DNA from: JAEULH01 sp963805915
GTDB taxonomy: Bacteria; Pseudomonadota; Alphaproteobacteria; Rhodospirillales; Defluviicoccaceae
Direction: 5' to 3'
Length of the DNA: 64,000 nt
Assembly: GCA_963805915.1 (NCBI GenBank)
Contig: CAWDWD010000007.1
Coordinates: forward strand, 460,222-524,221
Each line of letters opens with the position of its first letter. Positions within the stretch are counted from its first letter, which is position 1. Positions 17,891-27,107 of the stretch are shown one piece after another. The notes below the pieces were generated by a model that did not search any database, was not told where the DNA came from, and worked only from the letters and a program-made list of their open reading frames with translations. A program made the translations under genes and the position numbers.

Positions 17891-19063
17891 CTACGGAGGC
17901 GGGTCGTCGGATCCGCCGCGCGGGGCGGACGGCGCGGCCGGCGGATCATCGGGCATATCTCCCTCCGCCTCGCCGACCTGGAGTACGTCGATGCGGCCGG
18001 CGCGGGCGGCGGTTTTGCCGCTGAGCAGGCGGAGCTGGCGGACGTCCTCGCAGGCCTGATCGAAGTGGCGCTGGAGCTTGGCGGCATGGGCGTCGAGGCG
18101 GGCGGCGTCTTCGCCGAGCGCGCGCAGCTCGGCCTGGATGACACCGGCCTGTTCGCGTAGGCGAACATCGCGCAGCACCGCGCGGAGCGTGCTTAAGGTC
18201 GCCCACAGGGTCGTCGGCGAGACGATCCAGACCTTGCGCCGGAACAACTCCTCGACCGTCTCGCGGAAGTTGGCGTGGAGCTCGGCGTAGACCAATTCCG
18301 AGGGCAGAAACATCATCGCCGCGTCCGCCGTCTCGCCCGGAACGATGTACCTGGCCTCGATATCGCGGATGTGGCGCAGGATATCTGCGGCGAACGAACG
18401 CGCCGCGCGGGCGGCGTCGGCCGGCTGCTTGGTCTCGCGCAAGGCCCTGAAGCTCTCGAGCGGGAACTTGGCGTCGACCGCGATCGGCCCCGGCGGATCG
18501 GGCAGCTTGAGCAGACAGTCGGCGCGGCAGCCATTGCCCAGCGTGACCTGAAACGCGAAGGCGCCCGGCGGCAGCACGCCGATGACCAGATCGTGCAGCT
18601 GGATCTCGCCGAAGGCGCCGCGGGCCTGCTTGTCGCCGAGGAGGTCGTGGACACGGAGCACCTGGCCCGACAGCTCGGCGATGCGGCGCTGGGCGGTGTC
18701 GATCACCGCGAGGCGCTCGTTGACGGCACGCAGGGTCTGGCCGGTCCGTTCGCCCTGCTCGAACAGCGAATCGCCCAGCCGGCGCGACAGCGCCTCGAGC
18801 CGCTGGTTCATCCCGCCGTGGGCCTGTTCGAGCCGGCCGACGAGGCGGGCCTGGCTCGCCTGCAGCCGCTCGGTCATTTCGGCGACGCGCGCGAGGTGCG
18901 CCGCCGCCTCGCCGCGGCCACGCTCGGCGCGCAGCAGCGCAATCGCGGCAACGACACCGGCGAGAACGGCGGTCACCGCGAAAGCCGCGATCGCGGCGAG
19001 CGCGGGGCCGCTTTGGCCGGCGAAGCTCAGGTCCATGCCAAGGCGAAATCCATGCAGTCTCAA
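17891..19063 (-). CDS. rmuC: DNA recombination protein RmuC
   Basis: A 390-residue protein. A single N-terminal transmembrane helix (about residues 20-45) is followed by a coiled coil (about 50-140) and the RmuC nuclease-like core: 'LGDKQARGAFGEIQLHDLV', 'CRADCLLKLPDPPGPIAVDAKFP' and 'MFLPSELVYAELHANF'. The Asp/Lys residues in 'AVDAKFPLE' fit the PD-(D/E)XK-like site. RmuC limits inversions between short inverted repeats. The tail is Pro/Asp-rich and likely disordered. The start could instead be the ATG 27 bases further in. No operon partner is evident. Confidence 0.9.
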   Translation of the reverse strand: MRLHGFRLGMDLSFAGQSGPALAAIAAFAVTAVLAGVVAAIALLRAERGRGEAAAHLARVAEMTERLQASQARLVGRLEQAHGGMNQRLEALSRRLGDSLFEQGERTGQTLRAVNERLAVIDTAQRRIAELSGQVLRVHDLLGDKQARGAFGEIQLHDLVIGVLPPGAFAFQVTLGNGCRADCLLKLPDPPGPIAVDAKFPLESFRALRETKQPADAARAARSFAADILRHIRDIEARYIVPGETADAAMMFLPSELVYAELHANFRETVEELFRRKVWIVSPTTLWATLSTLRAVLRDVRLREQAGVIQAELRALGEDAARLDAHAAKLQRHFDQACEDVRQLRLLSGKTAARAGRIDVLQVGEAEGDMPDDPPAAPSAPRGGSDDPPP

Positions 19064-19222
19064 GGGCTAACGACGAGGACTTCAGCGACCTTGCACGAGC
19101 GGGCCGGCAAACGCAAACTCCCGGGCGAACATCGCGCTCGGGCGCGGCCGTCGCCGCCGGGCGAACATTGCGCCAGCATCGGGCGGCGACCAACGGAGTT
19201 TAGGGGGAGGAGGACAGACCAC

Positions 19223-20703
19223 ATGCGTGCACTCATCGCGGCCGCTCTTGTCGCATCAATGGGGGCGGCGGCGGCCGGCGGCGCCGAAACGGCGGGCGAT
19301 GGCCAGCACCTCGACATGACGATCTACGCCAACGGTCTGGCGCTCGTTCACGATACGCGGCCGGCGGCACTGGCGGCCGGTGTCAACCGGCTCGCCTTTC
19401 CCGGCGTCAGCCCGAAAATGATCGCCGACAGCGCCGTCATCGCCGGCGGCGAGGGGCTGACAGTCACGGCCGTCGATTACGATTTCGACCTGCTGACGCC
19501 CGACGCCCTTCTCCGCCACGCGCTCGGCCGGGAGGTCGGCGTGGTCCGGACCAATCCGAAGACCGGCGAGGAGACGACCGAGCGCGCCACCGTCCTCGGC
19601 GTCGACGGCGGCGTCGTGCTTCGCTATCGCGACCGGATCGAGACCGGCGTGCCCGGCCGCGTGGTGTTCGACGCGGTGCCCGACGGGCTTCACAGCCAGC
19701 CGGCGCTGGTCGCGAGCGTTCACGCCGAGGCCGCGCGCGAGGAGCGGATCGATCTGAGCTACCTGACCACGGGGCTGTCGTGGCGGGCCGATTATGTCGT
19801 CGTTGCCGACGATGGCGCCGACGAGTGGCGCCGGCGGCGGCGATGACACCGGCGGACGGATCGAGCTGAGCGGCCGCGCCATTGTTGCCAACACCTCCGG
19901 GACCGACTTCGCCAATGCGACGATCGGATTGATCGCCGGCGAGGTCCGCCGGGTCTCGCCGCCAAGCCAGCCGAAGATGCGCGCCGGGATGCGCGGCGGG
20001 ATGATGCCGATGGCGGCGGACGCGCCGCGCCGCCGGCGCCGCCAGAGTCGCTCGGCCATCTCCACCTCTACGCCCTGCCCGCGCCCACCACTCTGGCCGA
20101 CCGCCAGACCCGCCAGTTCGCCTTGATGGACACGCGCGACCTGCCGGTCGAACGCGCCTATGTCAGCGAGCAGCCGGTCGCGGTTTTCGGCCGCGTCGCG
20201 GGCGAGACGAGGCCGAGCCACCCCGCCGTCACCCTGAGCTTCGTCAATCCGGGCGCGGACGCCGGCGGCCTGCCGTTGCCCGCCGGGATCGCCCGGATCT
20301 ACGCCAGGGACTTCGCCACGACGTCGCCAGGAACGTCGCCAACGACGTAGGAGGCCCCCTTCGCCTGCTCGGCGAGGACACCATCGCCGACACGCCGGCC
20401 GGCGGCAGGGTGACGCTCGATGCCGGCACCGCCTTCGATGTCACCGTCGAGCGTCGCCAGAGCGACTTCAAGCGCGCCGACCTGCCCGAGGGGGTGTTCG
20501 AGAGTGCGTGGACCATCAAGGCCACCAACGCCAAGAGCCATCCGCTCACCGTCCGGCTGGTCGAGGCGATTTCCGGGGATTGGGAGATCCTCTCGGAAAG
20601 CGCCGCGCACGAGAAAACTCGCGCCGATCAGGCGGTGTGGCGGCTGGAGGTGCCGGCGCGGGGCGAAGCGAACCTCGACTACCGGGTCCGCGTCCGCCAG
20701 TAG
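19223..20703 (+). pseudogene. DUF4139 domain protein, broken by several frameshifts
   Basis: Four consecutive frames make up one secreted protein of about 490 residues. The first starts at 19223 behind GGGGGAGGAGG with a signal peptide and 'MTIYANGLALVHDTRPAAL', the usual N-terminus of DUF4139 proteins, and runs to 'LSYLTTGLSWRADYVVV'. The second gives 'ELSGRAIVANTSGTDFANA'. The third gives 'MDTRDLPVERAYVSEQ'. The last ends 'GEANLDYRVRVRQ' at 20703. Breaks fall at about 19830, 20020-20045 and 20310-20335, in GC-rich runs. Function of the family is unknown. Either a decayed gene or clustered sequence errors. Confidence 0.75.
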
Positions 20704-20828
20704 GGTAACATGCGCGAGGTCTCGGGCGTATTGACCGGAGAGGCCCCTTGCCCATATCGAAAAGGTCGTAAAAGGCCCGAGCCTGCAAAAACGACGACAA
20801 ACGACGACAAAACGACGATGGAAAGACG

Positions 20829-21353
20829 ATGGCGAGCCTGCCGATCCTGATTGCCCCAGACCCCCGGTTGAAGCGCCGCGCCGCCGCGGTCGAGCGGGTC
20901 GATGACGAGGTCCGCCGCCTGATGGACGACCTCCTCGAAACCATGTACGGCGCCAATGGCATCGGCCTCGCCGCGCCGCAGGTCGGCGCCCTCAGCCGCG
21001 TCATTGTCCTCGACATCGCGCCGCCCGACGCGCCGGCCGAGCCGATGCGGCTGGCCAACCCGGAGGTCGTCTGGCGCTCCGCCGACGAGGTGTCCGGCGA
21101 CGAAGGTTGCCTGTCCCTGCCCGATCAGTATTCCGAGGTCAAGCGGCCGGCGCGGGTGCGCGTGCGCTACCTCGACCACGAAAACGAAATCCGCGAGATC
21201 GAGGCCGACGGCCTGCTTGCCAAATGCATCCAGCATGAGATCGACCACCTCGAGGGCGTGCTGTTCGTCGATCATGTCTCGGCGGTCAAGCGCAACATCA
21301 TCCTGCGCAAGCTGACGAAAGCGAAGAAACATGGCGCGCTCGCCCCGGCGTGA
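20829..21353 (+). CDS. def: Peptide deformylase
   Basis: A 174-residue metalloenzyme that removes the N-formyl group from nascent proteins. All three motifs are present: GIGLAAPQVG (44-53), EGCLSLP (92-98, metal ligand C94) and QHEIDHLEG (135-143, ligands H136 and H140, catalytic E137). Length is normal. It is followed after 16 bases by fmt, the enzyme that adds the formyl group, and then truA, a common alphaproteobacterial order. Confidence 0.97.
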   Translation: MASLPILIAPDPRLKRRAAAVERVDDEVRRLMDDLLETMYGANGIGLAAPQVGALSRVIVLDIAPPDAPAEPMRLANPEVVWRSADEVSGDEGCLSLPDQYSEVKRPARVRVRYLDHENEIREIEADGLLAKCIQHEIDHLEGVLFVDHVSAVKRNIILRKLTKAKKHGALAPA

Positions 21354-21369
21354 GCGATGAGGTGAGGGC

Positions 21370-22299
21370 GTGAGTCGGGACACCTTGCGGCTGGTCTTCA
21401 TGGGCAGCCCGGCGTTCGCGCTGCCGAGCCTGCGCGCGCTTCTCGACGCCGGCCATGAGATTGTCCGCGTCTACACCCAGCCGCCGCGGCCCTCGGGCCG
21501 TGGCCACGCGACCAGGCCGTGCCCGGTTCACGCCTTCGCCGAGGCGCGGGGCCTCCGCGTCCGCTCGCCGAAGAGCCTGAAGCCGGCCGAGGAGCAGCAA
21601 CGCTTCGCGGCGCTTGCCTGCGATGGCGCGGTGGTCGCGGCCTACGGCCTGATCCTGCCGGCGGGCGTGATTTCGGCGCCCCGGCTCGGCTGCTTCAACG
21701 TCCATGCCTCGTTGTTGCCGCGCTGGCGCGGTGCCGCGCCCATTCAGCGCGCCATTCTCTCGGGCGACGCCGAGACCGGGATCAGCATCATGCGCGTCGA
21801 GGCCGGGCTCGATACCGGCCCGGTCCTGCTGCGCGAAGCCGTGCCGATTACCGCGACGACTACCGCCGGCGCGCTACACGACACCCTGGCCGAACTCGGC
21901 GCCCGGCTGGTGGTCGAGGCCCTCGACGGCGTCGCCGCCGGCACGCTGGAACCTCGGGCGCAGCCCGAGGATGGCGTGACCTACGCCGCCAAAATGAGCC
22001 GCGACGACGAACGGCTCGACTGGACGAGGCCGGCGATCGAGCTTGAGCGCGCGGTTCGGGCGCTGTCACCGGCCCCCGGCGTCTGGTTCGAGCACGGCGC
22101 CGAACGGATCAAGGTGCTCCAAGCGGGCGTCCGCGAACACGATGGTGCGCCCGGCACCGTTCTCGAAGGCCCGTTCGCCGTCGCTTGCGGCGAGGGCGCC
22201 CTGGTTCCGCTACGGCTTCAGCGGCCGGGCGGAAGGCCGCTCGACGCGGCGGAGTTTCTGCGCGGCTATCCGCTGGCGGCCGGCACGCGGCTCGGCTGA
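21370..22299 (+). CDS. fmt: Methionyl-tRNA formyltransferase
   Basis: A 309-residue enzyme that formylates initiator Met-tRNA. The N-terminal Rossmann domain begins 'LRLVFMGSPAFALPSLRALL'. The formyl-folate site is seen in 'FNVHASLLPRWRGAAPIQRAI' (catalytic Asn and His) and 'GLDTGPVLL' (catalytic Asp). The C-terminal tRNA-binding OB domain covers about residues 205-305. The start shown is GTG at 21370 in the def-fmt-truA run. Length matches E. coli Fmt (315). Confidence 0.96.
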   Translation: MSRDTLRLVFMGSPAFALPSLRALLDAGHEIVRVYTQPPRPSGRGHATRPCPVHAFAEARGLRVRSPKSLKPAEEQQRFAALACDGAVVAAYGLILPAGVISAPRLGCFNVHASLLPRWRGAAPIQRAILSGDAETGISIMRVEAGLDTGPVLLREAVPITATTTAGALHDTLAELGARLVVEALDGVAAGTLEPRAQPEDGVTYAAKMSRDDERLDWTRPAIELERAVRALSPAPGVWFEHGAERIKVLQAGVREHDGAPGTVLEGPFAVACGEGALVPLRLQRPGGRPLDAAEFLRGYPLAAGTRLG

Positions 22300-22314
22300 A
22301 CGCGGGACGGTTGG

Positions 22315-23076
22315 ATGGCGCGTTACAAGATCGTCGTCGAGTACGACGGCGGGCCGTTTGTCGGCTGGCAACGCCAGGACAATGGCCCCTCGATCCAGGC
22401 CGCGCTCGAAGACGCCGTCTTCGCCTTCTGCGGCGAGCGCGTCGCCCTGTACGGCGCCGGGCGCACCGATGCCGGCGTCCATGCCCTGGGCCAGGTCGCC
22501 CACTTCGACCTCGCCCGCGACGCCGAGGCCAGGACCGTGCGCGACGCGGTCAACCACCACCTGCGGCCCGCGCCCATCGTCATTCTCGTCGCCGAGCGCG
22601 CCGAGCCGGCCTTCCACGCCAGATTTTCGGCGATTGAACGGCGCTATCTTTACCGCATCCTCAATCGCCCGGCCCCGCCGGCGCTGCTGCGCGGCCACCT
22701 CTGGTGGGTGCCCGCCCCGCTTGACGCCGCGCGCATGGCCGCCGCGGCGGACGTCCTCGTCGGCCACCACGACTTTTCGACCTTCCGCGCCGCCATCTGC
22801 CAGGCCCGCTCGCCGCTCAAGACCATCGACGCGCTTAGCGTCGAGCGCCACGGCGAGGAAATCCGTCTGGAGCTCCGGGCGCGTTCGTTTCTTCACCACC
22901 AGGTCCGTAACATCGCCGGAACCCTCGCCCTGGTCGGCCGGGGCAAGTGGTCGCGCGCCGACCTCGCCGCCGCTCTCGCCGCGCGCGACCGCACCCGCGG
23001 CGGCCCCACCGCCCCCGCCCGCGGCCTGTATCTGGTTGCCGTGCGTTACCCGGAGGCCGCGACCTCCAGTCAATGA
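22315..23076 (+). CDS. truA: tRNA pseudouridine(38-40) synthase
   Basis: A 253-residue enzyme that makes pseudouridine at positions 38-40 of the tRNA anticodon arm. The catalytic Asp is D52 in 'GAGRTDAGVHALGQ'. Other family segments are 'YRILNRPAPPAL', 'FRAAICQARSP' and 'RARSFLHHQVRNIAGTLALVG'. It starts 15 bases after fmt and ends the rightward run. The next gene is convergent. Confidence 0.96.
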   Translation: MARYKIVVEYDGGPFVGWQRQDNGPSIQAALEDAVFAFCGERVALYGAGRTDAGVHALGQVAHFDLARDAEARTVRDAVNHHLRPAPIVILVAERAEPAFHARFSAIERRYLYRILNRPAPPALLRGHLWWVPAPLDAARMAAAADVLVGHHDFSTFRAAICQARSPLKTIDALSVERHGEEIRLELRARSFLHHQVRNIAGTLALVGRGKWSRADLAAALAARDRTRGGPTAPARGLYLVAVRYPEAATSSQ

Positions 23077-23162
23077 GATGAAAAACTCACAATCGGAATC
23101 GAGCCGGCGACGGCGTTGACCGGCGATCCATCGGTCCCCGTGTGCATTGTCCGGAACCCTGC

Positions 23163-24668
23163 CTACTTCTTGCCTTCGAAGAAACGCTCGGCTGCCGGGT
23201 GCCAGGGGATGGTGACGCCGGTCTTGGCGTTGGCGCGGCTGATCTGCGAGCCGGCGGCGCTGCCGGCGGCGAAGAAGTCGATGCCGTCGAAAACCTGGCG
23301 CAGGATCGTTATCACCTCGTCGTCGGACAAAGGCGCGCGGGTCACCAGCAAGGCCGCGGCGGCGACTGTGCGCACCGGCTGGTCTTGTCCGGAATAGGTG
23401 CCCGCGGGCATGGTTACCGCCACGTAACCGGACGCAGCGCCCGATCCCGCGGCGGTTAGGCGGGCCTGCTCGGCCTCGCTCAAGGACAGAAATGTGAGCC
23501 CGCTGCCCTCGGTGAGCGCCTGTATGCTGCGCGCCGGCGCGCCGATCGTTGCGATCACGACGTCGAGTTCGTTGCGCTTCAGCGCCTTGAGCCCCTCGGC
23601 GAGACCGCGTTCACTGGCCTCGGCAAGATCGGCGATGCTCAGGCCGCCGGCCGCCAGCAGCGCTTCCGCGTCGATGTGGGTACCGGAGGCGGGTTGACCG
23701 ATGTCGACGCGTTTTCCTTTCAGATCGGCGAGGTTCGAGATGTTGGCGCCGGGGCTGACGATCACGTGCACTTCCTCGGGAAAGAGGCTGGCCAGCGCCC
23801 GCAGGTCCGCAACGGCAGCGTCGCCGGCAAACGGCGAACGGCCGTTGACGGCGGCAAGCGCGACATTGTTTTGCGCCAGCGCGACATCGCCCTGCCCGAC
23901 GCCGAGCAGGCGCAGGTTTTCGACGCTGCCGTCGGTGATGACCGCGCGGCCCTGCATTCCGACCTGCTGCAAGGCCACGGCGATCAGGCCAGCCACTTGG
24001 TTGTACTCCCCGGCCTCGGGACCGCCGAGGATCGCGACCGCGCCCTCCACGCGATCGAGGCGCAGGCGCATGTGGAAGTAGGCATTCTCAAGTTCGTCGG
24101 TGATGATATTGCGCCGCTGGGGGATGCCCCTGTCCTTTTCGAACAGGCTGCGAATGTTCTCGACGATTCGCAAGGCGTCGGCCGGCGGACCGGTGTTGTC
24201 TTCCGGAGGCGGCGCGGCCACCGGGATCTGCACCGTGCGGACCGGCCGCCATTGCCCGTTGTCGTTGACGTAGGTCACCGTGCCGTGAACGCGGAGCACG
24301 TCGCCCTTCTTGTTGCCGCCCGGCGTAAGCCCCGAGATCCCCCTCTCGGTCGCGCCGAGGATGCCGGCCACCGCGCCGAGGTTCAGGCCTTGCCAGGACG
24401 ACAGATCGATGTCGCGCTCCACCGCCAGCGTCGCGTTGTAGTAGACGATCCGGCGCTCGCCCTCCGCGCTGGCGGGAAGCGGACCGCCGCCGGCCCGGCG
24501 AAAGCCGTCCAGGCGCACCGCTCCGTCGAAGGCTTGCGCGATCCTGGCGCGGACGTCGCCCTCGACGTTCGTCGCCTTTGGACCGTTCCCGCAGCCGGCG
24601 AGGAGGACAAGCGCGGCCACGAGAAAGACAATCATGCCGAGGCAATGGAATGCGCGGTGAGTCAGCAT
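23163..24668 (-). CDS. Lipoprotein with TAXI-type TRAP solute-receptor domain
   Basis: A 501-residue predicted lipoprotein (lipobox LLAGC, Cys26). Residues about 30-165 form an extra domain that I do not recognise, with 'ERDIDLSSWQGLNLGAVAGIL' and 'VHGTVTYVNDNGQWRPVRTVQ'. From about residue 210 the TAXI fold starts: 'YNQVAGLIAVALQQVGMQGRAV', 'GQGDVALAQNNVALAAVNG' and 'GANISNLADLKGKRVDIGQPASGTH'. TAXI receptors normally serve TRAP transporters, but no TRAP membrane gene is here. Instead the gene follows a GltS-type symporter by 10 bases on the same strand. Its partner and ligand are unknown. Confidence 0.8.
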   Translation of the reverse strand: MLTHRAFHCLGMIVFLVAALVLLAGCGNGPKATNVEGDVRARIAQAFDGAVRLDGFRRAGGGPLPASAEGERRIVYYNATLAVERDIDLSSWQGLNLGAVAGILGATERGISGLTPGGNKKGDVLRVHGTVTYVNDNGQWRPVRTVQIPVAAPPPEDNTGPPADALRIVENIRSLFEKDRGIPQRRNIITDELENAYFHMRLRLDRVEGAVAILGGPEAGEYNQVAGLIAVALQQVGMQGRAVITDGSVENLRLLGVGQGDVALAQNNVALAAVNGRSPFAGDAAVADLRALASLFPEEVHVIVSPGANISNLADLKGKRVDIGQPASGTHIDAEALLAAGGLSIADLAEASERGLAEGLKALKRNELDVVIATIGAPARSIQALTEGSGLTFLSLSEAEQARLTAAGSGAASGYVAVTMPAGTYSGQDQPVRTVAAAALLVTRAPLSDDEVITILRQVFDGIDFFAAGSAAGSQISRANAKTGVTIPWHPAAERFFEGKK

Positions 24669-24678
24669 GATCCGTCTC

Positions 24679-25887
24679 TCAGAAGCCGAACCAGGGCAGC
24701 GTCATAAAGCCCTGGAGGATGAGTGCGTTGGCGATGTCGATGAGGAAGGCGCCGGTGACCGGCACCAGCAAGAAGGCGAGCGGGGAATGGCCGTAGCGGC
24801 TGGTAATGGCCTGCATGCTGGCGATGGCGGTCGAGGTGGCGCCAAGGGCGAAGCCGATGTGCCCGGCCGTCAGCACGGCGGCGTCATAGGTGCGGCCCAT
24901 GACCACAAAGGTAACGAAGACAGCGTAGACGATGATCGCGATCAGCTGCAGGAAGAGGATGACGAGCATCGGCCCGGCCAGGCCGACGAGCTCCCACAGC
25001 CGCAAGGCCATCAGGGCCATGGCGAGGAACAGCGACAGGCTCACCGTGCCGAGCAGTTCCAAGGTGTTTGCGTCGACGGTGTAGACACCGGAAAAACTGA
25101 AGACGTTGCGGATGATGATGCCGACGAACAGGCACCAGACGAACGCCGGCAAGGTTATGGCGGGAATTTTCACGACCGACGCAAGTATGCTGCCGACGGC
25201 GACGCAAACCATGATCAGCAGAACGGTTTCGATAAACGATTCCGGGCTCAGCGGGCGGCGTTCCTCCGGCGCGATCTCGCCGGGGACCGACATCTCCTCG
25301 GTATCGGGGTCACCGCGCAACTTGAACCGCGAGATCAAGCCATGGGCGACGGGCCCGGCGAGGATACCGCCCAGAACGAGCCCGAAGGTGGCCGCCGCCA
25401 TCGACACCTCCATGGCGCCTTGCAGGTTGTTGACCTCGCCGAAAAGCCTGCCGTAGGCGACGCCGGTGCCGTGGCCGCCCGACAGCGTCACCGAGCCGGC
25501 GAGCAGCCCGAGCGTCGGGTTGAGGTCGAAGCTCAGCGCGGCGGCGACCCCTACCGCGTTCTGAATGACCAGAAAGATCGACACGAGGACGGCGAAGATG
25601 ACCAGCTTGCGGCCACCCACCGCCAGCATCCGAACGTCGGCGCTCAGCCCGATGGTGGAAAAAAACGCCAGCTGAAAGGGTGTCTGCAACGCCATGTCGA
25701 AGGTGACGCGAGCATCGAAGACGGCCCGCGCCGCGGTCAGCACCAAGGCAACGATCAGGCCGCCGATCACGGGTTCTGGGATGCTGTAGGTGCGCAAGAA
25801 GCGGACGTGGGAGATGAGCAGGCGGCCAATGAGCAGGACGACGATGGCAATGACCAGCGTGAGCGCGACGTTGACGTCGATTTGCAT
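24679..25887 (-). CDS. gltS: Sodium/glutamate symporter family transporter (GltS-like)
   Basis: A 402-residue membrane protein with about ten to twelve hydrophobic segments in two inverted halves. Visible hallmarks are 'YSIPEPVIGGLIVALVL', 'FFSTIGLSAD' and 'GSVTLSGGHGTGVAYGRLF', the last with the SGGHGTG re-entrant-loop signature of GltS. The family imports glutamate with sodium. A charged cytosolic loop of about 25 residues ('DPDTEEMSVPGEIAPEERR') lies mid-protein. It leads a probable two-gene operon with the TAXI-domain lipoprotein. The upstream side is bordered by an IS6 copy about 100 bases away. Confidence 0.9.
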   Translation of the reverse strand: MQIDVNVALTLVIAIVVLLIGRLLISHVRFLRTYSIPEPVIGGLIVALVLTAARAVFDARVTFDMALQTPFQLAFFSTIGLSADVRMLAVGGRKLVIFAVLVSIFLVIQNAVGVAAALSFDLNPTLGLLAGSVTLSGGHGTGVAYGRLFGEVNNLQGAMEVSMAAATFGLVLGGILAGPVAHGLISRFKLRGDPDTEEMSVPGEIAPEERRPLSPESFIETVLLIMVCVAVGSILASVVKIPAITLPAFVWCLFVGIIIRNVFSFSGVYTVDANTLELLGTVSLSLFLAMALMALRLWELVGLAGPMLVILFLQLIAIIVYAVFVTFVVMGRTYDAAVLTAGHIGFALGATSTAIASMQAITSRYGHSPLAFLLVPVTGAFLIDIANALILQGFMTLPWFGF

Positions 25888-25987
25888 GCCGATTGTCCCG
25901 CGCTGCGATATTGCTTCTTAGTGGCGCATCATGGCATCGGACGTTCTCCAATGAAACACAAAGATTTGTGGACGAAGCGCGGCTGAG

Positions 25988-26837
25988 GGCACCGTCAAGT
26001 TGGCGAGGTTGGGGAGTTGCCATGGTGCGTCCAGCCGGCTATCAGGCCGGCATGACGACGCCCTGCTCCCCCTCCTATGCCGGCTACCGCTTTCCCGCTG
26101 AGGTCATCGGCTACGCGGTCTGGCTGTACTTCCGCTTTCCGCTGAGCCTGCGCATGGTGGAAGAGATGCTGGCCGTCCGCGGCATCGTCGTCAGCCACGA
26201 GACGGTGCGGCAGTGGGGTCTCAAGTTCGGCCGCGAGATCGCCAACGCCGCCCGGTCGCGGGCCCCGCGGCGCGGCGACAAATGGCATCTTGACGAGGTG
26301 GTGATCACCATTGCCGGCCGGAAGCACTGGCTGTGGCGGGCGGTCGACCAAGCGGGCTATGTGCTCGATGTTCTGGTCCAGAGCCGGCGCGACAAGAAGG
26401 CGGCCAAGCGCTTGCTGCGCAAGCTGCTCAAAAAGCAAGGCCGGGCACCGCGCGTCATGATCACCGACAAGCTGAGGTCGTACGGCGCGGCCAAGAAGGA
26501 CTTGAAGCTCGTCTTCGAGCATCGCCAGCACAAGGGGCTGAACAACCGAGCCGAGAACTCGCATCAACCGACCCGACGACGAGAGCGGCAAATGAAACGT
26601 TTCAAATCGGTTGGCCAGGTTCAGCGCTTTCTGTCCATCCACGACCCGATTGCCAATCTCTTTCACTCCCCCCGCAACCACCTCTCCGCAGCTGAATATC
26701 GCGCCGCCCGCGCCCAGGCCTTCGCGACCTGGGCCGAGGTCGCCGGGGCCCTCTTGGCGGCGTGACACCCGACCGTCACGGAACCAGGGGTCTCCTTCAC
26801 CCAACTGCCGTTCCGCGTTCGTCAACTTGACGGTGCC
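25988..26837 (+). mobile_element. IS6-family insertion sequence, copy 1 (850 bp)
   Basis: Terminal inverted repeats GGCACCGTCAAGTTG (25988-26002) and CAACTTGACGGTGCC (26823-26837) bound the element. One transposase gene fills it. The left 8 bases outside (CGGCTGAG) do not match the right 8 (CCGGAGAG), so no target duplication remains. A second copy of identical length lies inverted at 27108-27957, and a third, broken one at 40112-41303. Confidence 0.93.
26022..26765 (+). CDS. IS6-family transposase
   Basis: A 247-residue DDE transposase starting at the ATG at 26022, inside the left inverted repeat region. An N-terminal zinc/helix-turn-helix region ('LRMVEEMLAVRGIVVSHETVRQW') leads to the catalytic core: first Asp in 'KWHLDEVVIT', second in 'RVMITDKLRSYGAA', and Glu in 'NNRAENSHQPTRRRERQMKRF', the IS6 signature. 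The frame is open upstream of the element but this part is not transposase. It appears complete and differs from copy 2 by only a few residues. Confidence 0.93.
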   Translation: MVRPAGYQAGMTTPCSPSYAGYRFPAEVIGYAVWLYFRFPLSLRMVEEMLAVRGIVVSHETVRQWGLKFGREIANAARSRAPRRGDKWHLDEVVITIAGRKHWLWRAVDQAGYVLDVLVQSRRDKKAAKRLLRKLLKKQGRAPRVMITDKLRSYGAAKKDLKLVFEHRQHKGLNNRAENSHQPTRRRERQMKRFKSVGQVQRFLSIHDPIANLFHSPRNHLSAAEYRAARAQAFATWAEVAGALLAA

Positions 26838-26865
26838 CCGGAGAGACGTTGCCGGTTGCCGCGAC

Positions 26866-26953
26866 TGGCGGAGGGAGTGGGATTCGAACCCACGACACCT
26901 GTTGGTGAACACGCTTTCCAGGCGTGCGCCTTAAACCGCTCGGCCATCCCTCC
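26866..26953 (-). tRNA. tRNA-Ser (anticodon GGA)
   Basis: Read on the minus strand, GGAGGGA pairs with TCCCTCC, followed by discriminator G and an encoded CCA (26866-26868). The anticodon arm CACGC-CTGGAAA-GCGTG gives GGA. The long variable arm identifies a serine tRNA, and the T arm is GTGGG-TTCGAAT-CCCAC. It sits between two inverted IS6 copies, only 28 bases from copy 1. Confidence 0.96.
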
Positions 26954-27034
26954 GTCGGGCGCACGGGCGCGAACCTCGCCGGCGGAGCCTAGCCGAGCGG
27001 CCGTTCCGTCGCAACGAGCTTCCTGATTACGCAT

Positions 27035-27083
27035 CTTTCTCAGCCTGCCGGGGCGTGGTACAAATCGGGAACATATAAGGAGA
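27035..27083 (+). repeat. 49-bp perfect repeat, copy A, with promoter/SOS-box-like sequence
   Basis: Identical over 49 bases to 44526-44574. It contains GTAC-N7-GAAC (27058-27072), one mismatch from the alphaproteobacterial LexA box (GAACN7GAAC on this strand), followed by ATATAAG and then AGGAGA, which resembles a ribosome-binding site. This looks like a promoter and 5' leader, here cut by IS6 copy 2 about 25 bases downstream. No gene follows. Confidence 0.75.
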
Positions 27084-27107
27084 CAGGCGGGGTTGAGGCA
27101 TGGCGCG

